64,000 nucleotides of DNA from Dimorphilus gyrociliatus (taxonomy: Eukaryota > Annelida > Polychaeta > Dinophilidae): assembly GCA_904063045.1 (NCBI GenBank), contig CAJFCJ010000006.1:3674408-3738407 (forward strand). Direction: 5' to 3'. A program made the position numbers and the translations under genes. The notes beneath the pieces are model-generated. The model did not search any database. It was not told the origin of the DNA and worked only from the letters and a program-made list of their open reading frames with translations. Positions 46,953-59,072 of the stretch are shown piece by piece. Numbering within the stretch: position 1 is the stretch's first letter; each line of letters begins with the position of its first letter.

Positions 46953-47560
46953 CTTGGTAGAGATTCTGCTGTTACAAACCTCTTGCCCGTATCGTCACAA
47001 ATAATACTCTGAAAAAAAAACAAAAAGATTAAGTCATTTCCTACAACATATTTTAATTATGAGAAATTTAGTAATACAGAGTAAATTCAATTTGGATGGC
47101 CGTCAACGAAGAGCCTATACTAAACCTAAGCAAAGTGAAAGTGGTACAAATGACCCAGTCGTTTTCATATTAATTCACCAAATTTCAAGTTTTTTTCTGT
47201 TCTATATCACTCTTCTCAAATACAAAAGTGTTTTTTTTCATATTTGAAATATAAACTTTAAGGTATACTTTAAATATCAAAGCGAATAACAAAGAAAGAA
47301 AAGTAAGGGCGAAATTAGGTGAGTAGGTATTGTTAACAAAATAACAAAATACCTAACGACAGCCTCTTGCAATAATTACCCTTAAAATGTTATATAACCA
47401 TGATATATTTATATGGTATAGCTAATACAAAATTATAAAACATAACAAAAAAGGAAACTTACAAACATACGAGTAATTACTTGTTTTCCCGGGCTGATTC
47501 TTTTAACGGCCGAAAATGATTCAAACAGTGTATAGCCTTCTAAATCACATAGTCCATGGG
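46953..47560. other. divergent gap between SINHCAF and INTS7
   Basis: 608 bp between the start codons of two divergent housekeeping genes, a candidate bidirectional promoter. No TATA box or coding exon was convincingly seen. Confidence 0.45.
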
Positions 47561-50500
47561 ATGGCGGCTGTTTGGTCTAATCAAGCAATCGCTAAAGATA
47601 TATCAACAACTCATGATGTGGAAGCTGAAAAATTACTTGTTCAATTAGATAAAGGTCTTATTTAAATTATAGATATCCAATTTTTTTTATTTATTCCATG
47701 AATTTTTATGATAATCTAAAATATACTGAGCGATATTCAACCCTTTTAGGCCTTCGTTCATCAAACAGAGGCGAACAATGTGAGGCAATATTGAAATGTT
47801 CGGATTTATTTAACAAGCATCCTTTCCCTGTTATAATTAATTCTGCCTTTATTAAACTAGCTGATTTATTTTTGGATAGGTTAGCTTTTCTCTTATATAA
47901 TGTGAACCTTGAATAATTTATGGAATATCTGCTTTTTAGCTCAAATTTAGTTCGATTAAGAATTGTAAGTTTAGCGGAACAAAATGAAAAGCACGTTGAA
48001 AAACTTATAAGCATCGAGGAAATAACAAGGAAAATATATTCCGTAATGCATAGCAACGACGCTGTAGCTAGAGCAATTACACTACGGTACGTAATTTTCC
48101 GTTAGACGTTGAAGCCTTATTAAATAAAAGATAATGACGACAATTTACAACAGGTTAATGGCAGCTATGGCAATAATTTTAAATGATGAAAAAAATGTAC
48201 AACATAGTATAGTTAACAGCTTAGATTCAAACGATCATGCTGAACAACAAGCAGCCATTCATGCTGCTAAAAAGTTTACAAATTGGAATAGGTTAATAAA
48301 CAAATTATTCAACATTCTCAATTATTTATTATTTGAAATAATTTGATTATTTTTTATTTCACCTAAAGGTTATTTTCGATTAACTTAGTCCCAAAATTAG
48401 AACATATGATAGAAGATAATTCAACATCTCCCTCTTTTAAATTACAATTGATTTCTATATTTCAATATACTTATCATGATACAAAAACTGTGTATAGAGT
48501 AAGTTAATTAAAAATATACTTAATCCGTTTAATGTTTATCATATGCAATAGGTTAGAAAATTTTGTATAAAGCTTCTTAATACTTTTACATCAGAGGAGT
48601 TTGTTTCTGAAATTCTTCATACGCTTACGCTGTTATCTGCAAACTTTCGGTTCGACGCTCCCGATCAAGTAAGCCTTCTTTGACAATGTGGAATTATTAT
48701 ACAATATTTCTGTTATTTATAAAAACAGGTTGAATTATTATTATGTTATATTTTGAAAGAAATAGATAGACCTAAAATTGGCATTTTATGCATGGAGGAC
48801 ATGTCTTATCTTGTTGAGCACGTTCCGCAAATGTGGAAACCATGTCATATTGAAGTATTTATACATTAATTAACACAGCTACAAGCATTTTAAATGTTTA
48901 ATTTAAATAAAGGCTCTATTTTCTTTGGCCACTGGAAAACGCAAACTTGCACAAGATTCGAACGATAGAAAAGATGTGTCAGGCCTAGCAGAGGTCACTG
49001 ATTCTTCAGCAACCCTTAATTCCATGGAAGTTGACGAAAAAGAAGAAGATTTAGAAGATGGTGAACTTGAATCTGATGAAGAGGAGAGCTCTCAGCCACA
49101 TCAAGATTTAGATACAAAAGAAACTATAGTTTTGGTTAAAGAGGAAGAAAAATTGAAAAAGTTCTCCATCAATGACATAATGCAATTATTTGATGCTGAT
49201 ATGTCTCAAGATGACTTTATTAATAGGATGAAGGAGAGAAAGAAACATGGAGAAATAATTATAACTAATGATATAACTAAAATGATAATGTGGATACTCT
49301 ACTCATTGTCTTCATCGGTTGCTGTGCACTTCTTTAATTTTTCAACTGGTAATTTTATTAACATAAATTATTTAGGAATAATTTTACCATGCTGTGCAAA
49401 TTTAGATGCTCTACTAAACATCTGCGAAGAATTTACCACTAATCCAGATCTTGAATTAGCCGCTCTAGCAACAAGAGTTCTCTCAAACGTCTCCATTCAC
49501 AATGTTAAACGTTAGTTTTATTAAAAACGATATCAGGTGTAACTTTTACAATAACACTTTTTCGTCTAATGTAAAATTGTAGATGGACATGTCGATAAGG
49601 CCTTGAATTTTTCCAAGGATTCTCTATTAACTATATTTCGTGCGTCACTTCTCGATAAAAACATTGAAGCTGTGAAGGTATTTTGTAAACATTTTGATGT
49701 TTGCGAACAATTTACATTTAACCTTTAACTCTTCAGATTTGTACAAGGTGTTTGATATTTTTATGCTATAGCGCGAGGCAGTTTTTGAGTGAGTTAATTG
49801 GATGTATGATGGAATTTGTTGAAGTTGCTCCTGGTAATATTATTTTTACAATTGATAACCTTTCATTAAGTTACTTCTATTTTAACCTCAGAAAATGTTG
49901 CTCATCTATTAATTAGTGTTGCTGTCGCTGCTGGTTGTAATCACAGAGCTATCGCATCACTACACCAGGAAAATGCTATTAATAAACTGAAGGAAATATG
50001 TCAAAATAACAAATATGACGAACGATTATTAGTAAGTTGAATCAAACTGACAAATGCTTGTGGTTTCTTTACTTAATTTTATATTTTTTATTATTATTTT
50101 ATATTCCAATTACAGTTAGCTCAAACTACTTTGGTTCTACTATGCTGTGACACGGAAGATATTAAAGAATTTAAACCTTATCTAGATGGTGATGTTCTTC
50201 CGAAAATGAAGGCAAAAAGTCATCATCAATTAGCTATGCAATGTATTAGATTTGGGCATTTTGAGTTGGGGATAGACTTGTTGGAAAACGTTAAGGCCAA
50301 GGTTAATTTACTTTTTTTCTTTGAAATTAGTTTGTTTAATTTTTTTTAAACCTTAAATTAATATATAATAGGCGTCTACTGAGAATATCCATCTATTTCT
50401 ATCGGCTTTAGTAGATGTATGCAAAGCTGAGGCTGGTCTTGAGAAAGAAGAATTGAATAGTGAAGAAATATCTGATAAATTAAACAATGCACAGAAATAT

Positions 50501-52222
50501 TATCAAAAAGCACTTGCAGAATTACAAGTAATGTTTTATTCATAAATACTTTTTATTGACCTATTTAACAAATATATTCTTTTTAATTTTTTTTTTATTA
50601 AATTCAGGCGTCATCTTGTTTAAGAGAACTTCGAAAATTTCAATGCAAATATATTGAAATGCGTTGTAAATTTTTCTATTCCTTACAAAGATTGTTAACC
50701 GTTTGCTGCAGTTTTCAAACGTATCCACCAACTGCAGTGTCAGCTGGTAGAGCCCAATCTCTCGGTCACGAATTCTACAAGTGTGAGCATATTTTAGATC
50801 AAGTAAGTTGAATAATTATTGGATTTTTTTTTTATTTTAACGAAATATTTATTTAGTTTGATAGTATTATGGAGAATTTTCAAGAGATAGAAGAATCCTA
50901 CAATGGCTTGAGAAGTCTTAGTTTTAATGCTGATTCAATTACCTTGGAGAAGATAGATTTGTAAGCTTGCTTCTTTTCTTTACGTTTAAAGACTTATCAA
51001 CTCCTAATTTACCAATACAAATACAGATTACAGAAATGCTGTTCTATTATCAAGCTCATTTTATCATTGTTCTCAAGGAGGTGTAGAGGGTAAGATTTTC
51101 AAATTTTATCTAAAATTTCAGTGTTGTTTTTTTTCTTTTTACATATATAATCTCATTTTAGGGAAGATGTCGGAGCTGCCTCGGTGCTTGGTTACGTAAA
51201 AAAGACGGATGACGCAACTGTATTAGTTCAACATGCCGAAAATGAAAATTTACAAATAGTTTGCACGGATGTTTGTCAAGCACTAGGAAATATTGTTTTT
51301 CCAGAACCATTAAAAGCCCTTACAGCTGAGGTTAGTTTAAAAAAAATACAAATAAAATAATCGAAATTCTATGTGATATACAGCAAATGGAATTTTTAAG
51401 TAGTGTTATTCTTTCAATGACTTGTATACAATTACCGCTTCCCAAGCTGTTTTTTCAATCAACTCAATTAACTACAATTAAGGTAGGATAAAATTCTTAT
51501 GGGAATTTCGTGAAACACATAAAAATATTTGATTGTTACCTATCCCAGCTGAATATCAGCCCCCATAAATCTTCAGGTGAATACGTATCATTAAAAATTG
51601 AAAATCGCCTCACTCTAAAGGTAAAAAGCACTTGAAAAATTTCTAGTTTATTTAACTGTTTGTTTATTAATCTTAATTGGAAAGTTATTAAAAAATAACA
51701 AGACAAAAAAACTACTTTATCATCATTATAGATTGAAGGTGTTATCGAACATTGCGGCCGAAAGGACTATTATAGGTCAGTTGAACGGGTTCAGATATCG
51801 GTCCATTCGAGTCAAGAAAGTAAATCAACGATAGTAAGAGACCTTGAGAAGGTAAATTGATAATAAAGAAAATATTTTATTTACTATTTAATTAGTATGA
51901 ATATGATATTCTTTGAGTAAAATATTCAAAATCATTAAAATGCATATACTTTTATTATAACTAGGAGGTTAAAAGTGTTCCAAATGAGTTGAGTAAAATG
52001 GTTGTTCCTCACAATGATTATTTTGCCGCGGAATTCATTTTGGCTTTTCCAAGCGCTGGTATGCATCTGGTTCGTATTGACACTGCAGTTCAAGATGAAA
52101 AGGGCATTTTGTGGAACACTGGACCGAGTGCTACCTTGAACGTTAGATCTTACGATGAAAAAGCAATGCTTCAGCAACATCATAAAGATATTGTTCAAAA
52201 ATATAATATTTCTAGACCGTAA
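47561..52222 (+). CDS. INTS7: Integrator complex subunit 7
   Basis: Twenty-one exons keep frame for 1,077 codons: 47561-47654, 47750-47879, 47940-48086, 48154-48291, 48369-48498, 48552-48668, 48729-48854, 48913-49510, 49583-49677, 49737-49833, 49892-50031, 50116-50301, 50372-50527, 50608-50802, 50857-50960, 51027-51089, 51162-51330, 51384-51482, 51549-51620, 51732-51851, 51965-52222. Human INTS7 is about 962 aa. Diagnostic segments are GLRSSNRGEQCEAI, HPFPVIINSAFIKLADLF, RKIYSVMHSNDAVARAITLR near the start and VPHNDYFAAEFIL with WNTGPSATLNV at the end. The protein is an alpha-helical HEAT-type scaffold of the Integrator complex, which cleaves nascent snRNAs and promoter-proximal mRNAs. Exon 8 carries an extra acidic segment (EEDLEDGELESDEEES) that explains the greater length. 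Confidence 0.94.
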
Positions 52223-52227
52223 AATAT

Positions 52228-52233
52228 AATAAA
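52228..52233 (+). promoter_or_regulatory. candidate poly(A) signal AATAAA for INTS7
   Basis: AATAAA starts 6 nt after the INTS7 stop. The convergent gene's stop codon is only 50 nt further on, so the two 3' UTRs probably overlap. Confidence 0.4.
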
Positions 52234-52282
52234 TATTCCTTTTATTAGTAATGTCTTTTACGTATTTTCGTTCATCCTTCAT

Positions 52283-52867
52283 TTATCTAACTCTAACTGG
52301 AGTTCGCTTGAGCTTTCTATCCCTTAATCCAAGCCAATCTTGTAAATCCCTCCTTTTACAGCCATTACCCATTCGTATTCCTCCACTTATTCCATACGGG
52401 CAAACACTTTTAACTTGTTCAAGAGATTCGTCGCTTTTATTTTTCCATTCATCCTTGATTGAATGGCCAAGAGAGCATAAATTATGTGGAAGAGAATTAG
52501 ATTGCTGTAATTTAGGTATTTCTATTTCAAGTGAAGATCTTCTATGCGCAATTAATAAATCAGCAGAACTGTCTACAGGAGACTTTGATGTTTGTAGAGG
52601 TAGCTTTCTCTTTTGAAGATTAATATCGGTATTTTTAGCATTTAAAATAATTCTCCTTTCAATGTCCAAATATTTTAATCTTCTATTTAAATCATTCTAA
52701 TTATGTATATTTGAAAATAATTAGTCTAATTAAATTGATGTATATATAAATATATAATAAGAGATAATATAACAAACCTGTATTGTATTATTTGTTCTAT
52801 GAGCTTGTCTTTCCTTAGGTGTCATCTTTTCGCCAATATTTCCAATTTTAGTCTGATTCGAAGCCAT
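52283..52867 (-). CDS. small basic protein of unknown function
   Basis: Two exons (52867-52778, 52696-52283) give 167 codons, split by an 81-bp intron with GTTTGT donor and TTAG acceptor. The N-terminus begins MASNQTKIGNIGEK. A helix (NDLNRRLKYLDIERRIIL) follows, then a Ser-rich low-complexity middle. The C-terminus is basic with DLQDWLGLRDRKLKRTPVRVR-like composition. I do not recognise the family. Composition suggests a largely disordered protein with short helices. It converges on INTS7, with 60 bp between stop codons. Confidence 0.6.
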
Positions 52868-53764
52868 ATTGACAAGTGAAAGTTGCCAAAAATATCTCTT
52901 TTCTTTATCAGAATATGTTGTAAAGCTACTGATATTCGATAAAAAGAGATAAGCGCCTCAGTAGTCTAAGATGGTAATGCGAGAGATACTATCTTCGAAC
53001 AACGTTGTATAAGTAAGGACTGGGTCATGAATCGATGCCATTCGCTTAAACGTATTGCAATAGTTTTCGATGCAGACTAATGAAGGCTGAAAAGAGATAG
53101 AGATAGAGAGAGAGACAGAGAGAAAGTATTTCTAAAAGAAAAGCAAAGCGAGAGAGGAAAAGTTAGCTTCCTTTTTGTATTATTTCCTTTCGAATATAAT
53201 CTGGTATTAGTCTTGAATAATTCATGCAATCATTTGAAAGCCTATTGTGACCTAGGCTTCGATAAATTACTTTTTTTATATTTCAGGCGTTTGATGCTCG
53301 GAGATATGGAGTATAAGAGATAATCGGACGCCTACTCAACATATAAATTAAATTTTTTTATGCGGTTGTTTCTTCAAGCTAACTTATAACTTTGAAACAT
53401 TATGTAATGTTTGTTGAGTACTTTGAAACATGCTCTAATAACCTGGTCCTATCTAAAAATATATTAAGGAGCGTGTAATTTTAGATTTAATCAGATAAAT
53501 CTTCTAATTTTATATTATTACTATATTAGCTTGCAAAATATAGAAATCTCAATTGACTAGGCCGACGTAAACGTATACCTGTAGGCTAAGATTGATTCGG
53601 AAGTCTGTATATAAATGTTTCAGATAAAATGATGAAATTCTACAATGTTTTTAAACCAATTCTTAACCATATGTCAATTCGCACAACGTGTAATAAGGAT
53701 AAGAATATCTCTCGTTCTTTTTACAAAAATTCTATCTCCTCCTTTTATTGTACAATCAGTCAGA
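52868..53764. other. gap, no gene seen
   Basis: About 900 bp between two divergent genes, containing a GA-rich stretch at 53096-53126. No exon is supported. Confidence 0.45.
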
Positions 53765-55138
53765 ATGAAGATAGTATTTAGTTTATTCCTTTTATTGAGC
53801 GTCTCTTTAGCGACTGAAGTTTACCGTCCCGTTCGAAAAGAATCACAGAGGAATGTCTTAAATATAGAAATAAAAAAATTGCATGAAAATGTCAGGATGG
53901 CCGAAAAGAGAATAGAGAACTTAAAGAGTTCTATTAAAGATCCAAAAGCTTGCCCTATAAAGTATGAGGAAAAGAGTATGGAGCTTGATATGTGCGCTTC
54001 GTCGCTTAGCGATTGTATTAATATGAAGCAGGATCAAAAAATGATTAGGTTAATCTTCAACCAATAAATATATACAGCTTTTAATATAGAATTCATGATA
54101 AATTCTTGTAAATAGATATTTTACTGAAAAGAAACAAAATACAACTAGAGAGGAACTTAATAAAGCTTTGGAAAAAATCGAATCATTAGAATCCGCATTA
54201 AAAATGGAAAAGAAAGACCTAGACATATTTTGCTCTGAAGAAAAAGAAATGCTTAAACAATTGAAAGAAGAGCTTAAAGCTGCTTCTAAAAAAGTTGAAA
54301 AGAAAGATGTCAAAAGGTAACGATAAGATTTTATCATTTGCGATGAAATCTGTAAAAAATTTTCTCTAATATTTTCTTCTTTAGAACTGATTGTCAACAT
54401 GAATTGGAGCAACATAAAATGATGGTCAACGGAATGAAACAATTAGTTGATTTTCAATTACCAGAAACAGAAAAAGAAAGAAATAAATTGAAAGAAGAAT
54501 TAGGTAGCATATTGATAAATAAGCCGTATTGTAGCTAATATTTATTTATATTTTCTTTGTTCAGAGGAGTTAAGAAAGGAGTGCTCCGCTAAACCATCAA
54601 AGCCATCAAAAGGATGTTTAGAAGAGAAAGAAATGATTAAACAACTAAGACAAGAATTAAATTCTAAAGATGATAGTGGAAGCTCTGATGATTTGGAGTT
54701 TGTAGATAGATATATATAGATAGATAGATAAATACAGTATGTATATGTATATTAAATACTATCAATTGTGTTATTATAACAGAATGTGTCGTGGAGAATT
54801 GGAACAGGTGAAAATGATGAACTCTGGAATGGATCAACTTATTAAGTATCAACTTCCTGAAACTGAGAAGGAAAGAGATCAATTAAAACAAGAAATAGGT
54901 AAGGGAAAGTTAAGAATTATGCATAATATCTTCAATGTTGGAAAGGAATTGTACTTTCTTCTTAAAAAAAACAGAAAAAATGATTGAAGAGGAAAAGAAT
55001 CGTAGTAAAACTTGGCTCTTCTTCGTTTTTACAACTATGATCTTGACTACTTATAACGTATACCAATGGATAGCATCCGTTGTAGAAAAGAATCAAAAGA
55101 CTAGTCCAAGATCTATGGCTGGTAAAAAGAAGCAATAA
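53765..55138 (+). CDS. coiled-coil protein with signal peptide and C-terminal membrane helix, unknown function
   Basis: Six exons (53765-54048, 54116-54316, 54385-54503, 54565-54697, 54783-54898, 54975-55138) give 338 codons. The protein starts with a signal peptide (MKIVFSLFLLLSVSLA). A Lys/Glu-rich coiled coil spans most of the chain, and a helix near the C-terminus (TWLFFVFTTMILTTYNVY) is followed by a basic tail. Exons 2-3 and 4-5 are duplicated: CSEEKEMLKQLKEEL matches CLEEKEMIKQLRQEL, and FQLPETEKERNKLKEELG matches YQLPETEKERDQLKQEIG. Scattered cysteines could give disulfides in a luminal or extracellular coil. An ATG 120 nt upstream (53645) is in frame but would place the signal peptide internally. 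No family is recognised. Membrane topology is inferred only. Confidence 0.72.
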
Positions 55139-55174
55139 TTAATGATTTTTCATTGTTTCTGATTAGTAGAACGT

Positions 55175-55180
55175 AATAAA
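55175..55180 (+). promoter_or_regulatory. candidate poly(A) signal AATAAA
   Basis: AATAAA lies 36 nt after the stop of the coiled-coil gene. Confidence 0.4.
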
Positions 55181-55259
55181 ATTGTATTTAAATAAAAAAC
55201 AAAAAACAAATATTTCTAGTGTCATTTGAAATACTTTTTAGTTTTAGCCTTCTAAACAG

Positions 55260-57409
55260 TTACTTTTTTGGCCAAATTCTAATTACAACCCCCTGCGAAG
55301 GGGACATTTTTATCTTATCTAATCGACTAATTGTACTGCCAGGTATCTCTTTTGGATGAGTAGAGAAGAGAACGAAACCATCATCGGGAACAAAATGACC
55401 AGGTGGTGGAAAATTTCCGGAATATTTTGTAAAGTCAACCGTTTCAGCTTTCGTACCAAAATTAAATGCTACGATATATGCTGGTGAACCATTAAACCAT
55501 CGGATATAAGATAAAATATTGTCTGTAATAATGGCCCAATCGAAATTTCCCATTTGGAAGGATTTTTCCTGCCTTAACCATGATAATCTCCTATATAATC
55601 TCAAGGTGTTATCATCATGATCGCTATTTTTTTGATTCTGTTCGTACAGTGATTTTTTAAAAACATTGTTATAAGAGACAATTGTTCATTATACCTCAAC
55701 GTTAAGTGTTTTATAATTACTATGAACCGGAAGCCAAGGCTTTTTGGCCATTGTAAAGCCTGCATTTCGAGAATCAGACCATTGCATAGGTGTTCTACTA
55801 GGATCTCTAGAGAATTCTTCATATCTTTTGGGTCCGAAATTAACTCCATAAGGATCTACTGTATCTTCAAATGAAATTTTGGGACCAACCATACCAATTT
55901 CTTCTCCGTAGTAAGTAAACGGAGTACCTGGTAAAGTTAAAAGTAACATGTTGAATGCGCCTATAAAGTCTTCGCCCATTCTATTTCCAAGTCTCATTCT
56001 ATCGTGATTTCCTAACTGTATAATAAATTTCATAATGATTAGCGCTCTGCTTGTCATTTATAATTTTCCAAATACATACCACCCAATTGGGCCACCGTCC
56101 CTTGGGTAGTTCCTGCAACCAACTATTAATCAAAACTCTAATGCATTTAACGCCGCAAGTCTTATTCATCTGTAGTAAATTAAAATTGAAAGGGAAATCG
56201 GTTTCTCCTTCGTAATACATCGATGGATTTGAGAAAGATTCCGTAACCATAAATCTGTTTTAACAATATAATACACAAGGTGGCGCTCAGTGATAATAAA
56301 AAAAATAATTACATATATTTGTTAGATTTTCTTTCATATTCTGTGAAATATTTTCTCCATGATCTAATAACTTCAATTGTTTCGGGTTGATCCATTGTGT
56401 AGACATGATTATAATGCTCAGCCTGATCGGGTGTTGTATTGGGTAGACCACTTAGAGGTTCATTTTTAAAAGCTTTATCTTCAAATAAATGACTAATGGC
56501 ATCTATTCTAAAACCATCAACTCCTTTTCCTAACCAAAACTTTAAAATATCCTACAGAAATATACGCAATTGATAACAAGTAAATAAATATATATTATTA
56601 ACAATCAACCGACTATCATTTCCTTCTGAACTTCCGGATTCCTAAAATTTAAATCAGGTTGCTCTTTTGTAAATTGATGAAGGTAAAATGCCTGTCTGCT
56701 TTCATCCCAAGTCCACATAGGACCTCCAAATACACTAACCCAGTTGTTTGGAGGAATTCTAGTGCCATTAGCCATTTGCTTTCCCTTCCTCCAGATGTAA
56801 TAATCTTTATATTTTATATCGCCTTTTCGGCTTAGTTGGAACCATTCGTGCTGATCACTCGAATGATTGGGAACAAAGTCCATTATTATTTTTATTTCTA
56901 CAATTTTAAAAAAAGGAATAATTATCAATTCGCTTAAGATAAAATAAACTATATAGTGTACCTTTTTTATGGGCCGCTCGAATAAGATTCTCAAAATCAT
57001 CCATTGAACCAAATATCGGATCAATTGCTTTAAAATCGGATATATCGTATCCAAAATCGACCATAGGTGACTTGTACACGGGACTCAGCCATAAAGCTCC
57101 TATTTTCAGCCATTTAAAGTGTTCTAAACGGCTTTCGATTCCTTTTAAATCTCCAATTCCATCACCATCGGAATCTTGGAAAGAACGGGGATATATTTGA
57201 TAAACGATAGACCTTTTCCACCAAGTTTTGTCAATTCTCTTGCTGCCAAATAAGGTATTAGTCCATTTAGGATCGTAAAAGCAGACGGCTAAAGTTAAAG
57301 CAAGAATAAACATAAAAAAAAAGAGAGGTCGATTTTCTCCGTCTATAGGAAGTCTATCGGGATTATCCTTGCCACCACGCGGTTTGTCTTTTTTCTTACC
57401 ATCCGACAT
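55260..57409 (-). CDS. SLC3A1 (rBAT)-like / membrane-anchored GH13 alpha-glucosidase-family protein
   Basis: Six exons (57409-56962, 56897-56614, 56551-56313, 56254-56080, 56015-55695, 55637-55260) give 614 codons. A short cytoplasmic N-terminus precedes one membrane helix ([18 protein letters not shown]), so this is a type II protein. The GH13 barrel begins [20 protein letters not shown]. It contains [29 protein letters not shown] with the nucleophile Asp position, MVTESFSN with the acid/base Glu position and [12 protein letters not shown]. All three catalytic carboxylates are therefore present. rBAT pairs with a light-chain amino-acid transporter, while insect maltases in the same GH13_17 group hydrolyse alpha-glucosides. 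The sequence alone does not decide between these roles. The 56614 donor (GTCGGT) was chosen because it restores the canonical frame. Confidence 0.9.
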
Positions 57410-59072
57410 TTCTACCTATATGGATTAAAGTGATCGCCTAATACCTTTTTAAAGACTTAGACGAGTTCTAACTCATGTCAAAGGTGTAGAGTACGATTAT
57501 TTCTTATCAAACATACTGATAAGATGAAATACAGATTGCACAGAAGGTTCTAGTAGTCTCTTCTGTATTTGTATATTAATTCTGTAACTGAGGAATGACC
57601 GATAAAATTGTTATAATTAATGTCCTTTATCTATATTATAATGGAAATTTTCTTACGAATTCGAAAACTAATGAATCAAGGAATAAACCAATATAACCAT
57701 TATCTATACTTCTTATTTAATAGTCCTACTTTCTCCTTTGTTCAAACCATAAATCTTTTCGCACTCTCTCCTAGCTGCTCTTCCTGTTTACCTTACAGTT
57801 CATAGTCTGAAGGAGGGGAGAAAATAGAGATTAGATAAATTATTTACTACTTAAAAAAAAGTAGAACGATAATATTTGTTATATTTCTCCTTCGAAAAGA
57901 ATAATAAAAGGAATTTATTGACCTATTAGGATCATTAGACATAGATAATAAAAATTGATTTCATACGTATAGAAAGATGTCCGGTAGAACGTTTGAATTA
58001 AGTTACTTCTTACAGATTGAATTTGTTTAAACGATTCTAAATGGTATACGGCAATCAATAGCTTTATAAAAGATCTATACATACAAATACTATGTTCTTA
58101 ACAAAACATCCTATCTCGTTTTTAAGTTCTATAATCGATCTGTGTTAAGCTTTTTTCATGTCTATTTTTACCTTAAATAAAGGTTGAATATTTCTTTTAA
58201 GAAAGTGTACACTTTACATTTTTATTATATTCTCTTCTATTAAATAGAACGTTCTATTTTAAGAATTCTCTTCCCAGCTATTTACAAAGAAATTACACTC
58301 TATTCAATTCTCAATTATATAACCTATTAAAGGAACTTTATTGGTCTTATATTGAAATTTTATAATCTTATTAAAGGAATCAGGAAAATTACTTTATTTA
58401 AGAGATAATCGCTGTTCAATATAACTGAATGGTTGTTATTTTTTTAATTTACAAAAGATGGCGCTCGTCTTTTTAGACTACTCAGTCAATATGTGATCTT
58501 TTTGTTAGCTATACCAATCTATTAGCATACACTTTTAACAAGAGCTGGGAGGGGGAAAAGTTGAGAAAGGGTTAGTAATTGTTGACGAAACATGTCTTTC
58601 TAAAAAGGCTCTTAGAAAATCTAAGCAAACCATTTAATCTTCTATTGAAATAAAATTTCTTCAAGATGGCGCCACCTGAGAAATTTGATACCCTAAATTT
58701 ACATAGGCCAAAAAAATTAGCTACCCTCATTGTGTTTATTTCAATAAGAATATTTGTATTAGATATTTATGATAATTAATCACTGACATCAAGTGACAAA
58801 AGTATCTTATTGACCCCTTTCTTAGCCTTTATAAAGACAGACAGCTTAATGAATAGTTTCAACTTGAGCAAAATGTGATATGACCAGTTTTTAAAAATAT
58901 GATCTAGGCTTATAAAATTGAAAATCGTCTTTTAAAAGATATTAGAAACAGCTTGCTTTTGATGTAAAACTTATAATTGAGTAGTAAAACTTTTTAGTAC
59001 CGTTACCCTTTACTCTTTCTTTATTGATAAAGATCTAGGTGAACTGAAAATAAGATCACAAAAACAAACAAA
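57410..59072. other. 1.66-kb intergenic region, no gene seen
   Basis: AT-rich DNA between the SLC3-like start and the FAM167-like 3' end. Both strands were scanned for exons with splice sites; none was convincing. Confidence 0.45.
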
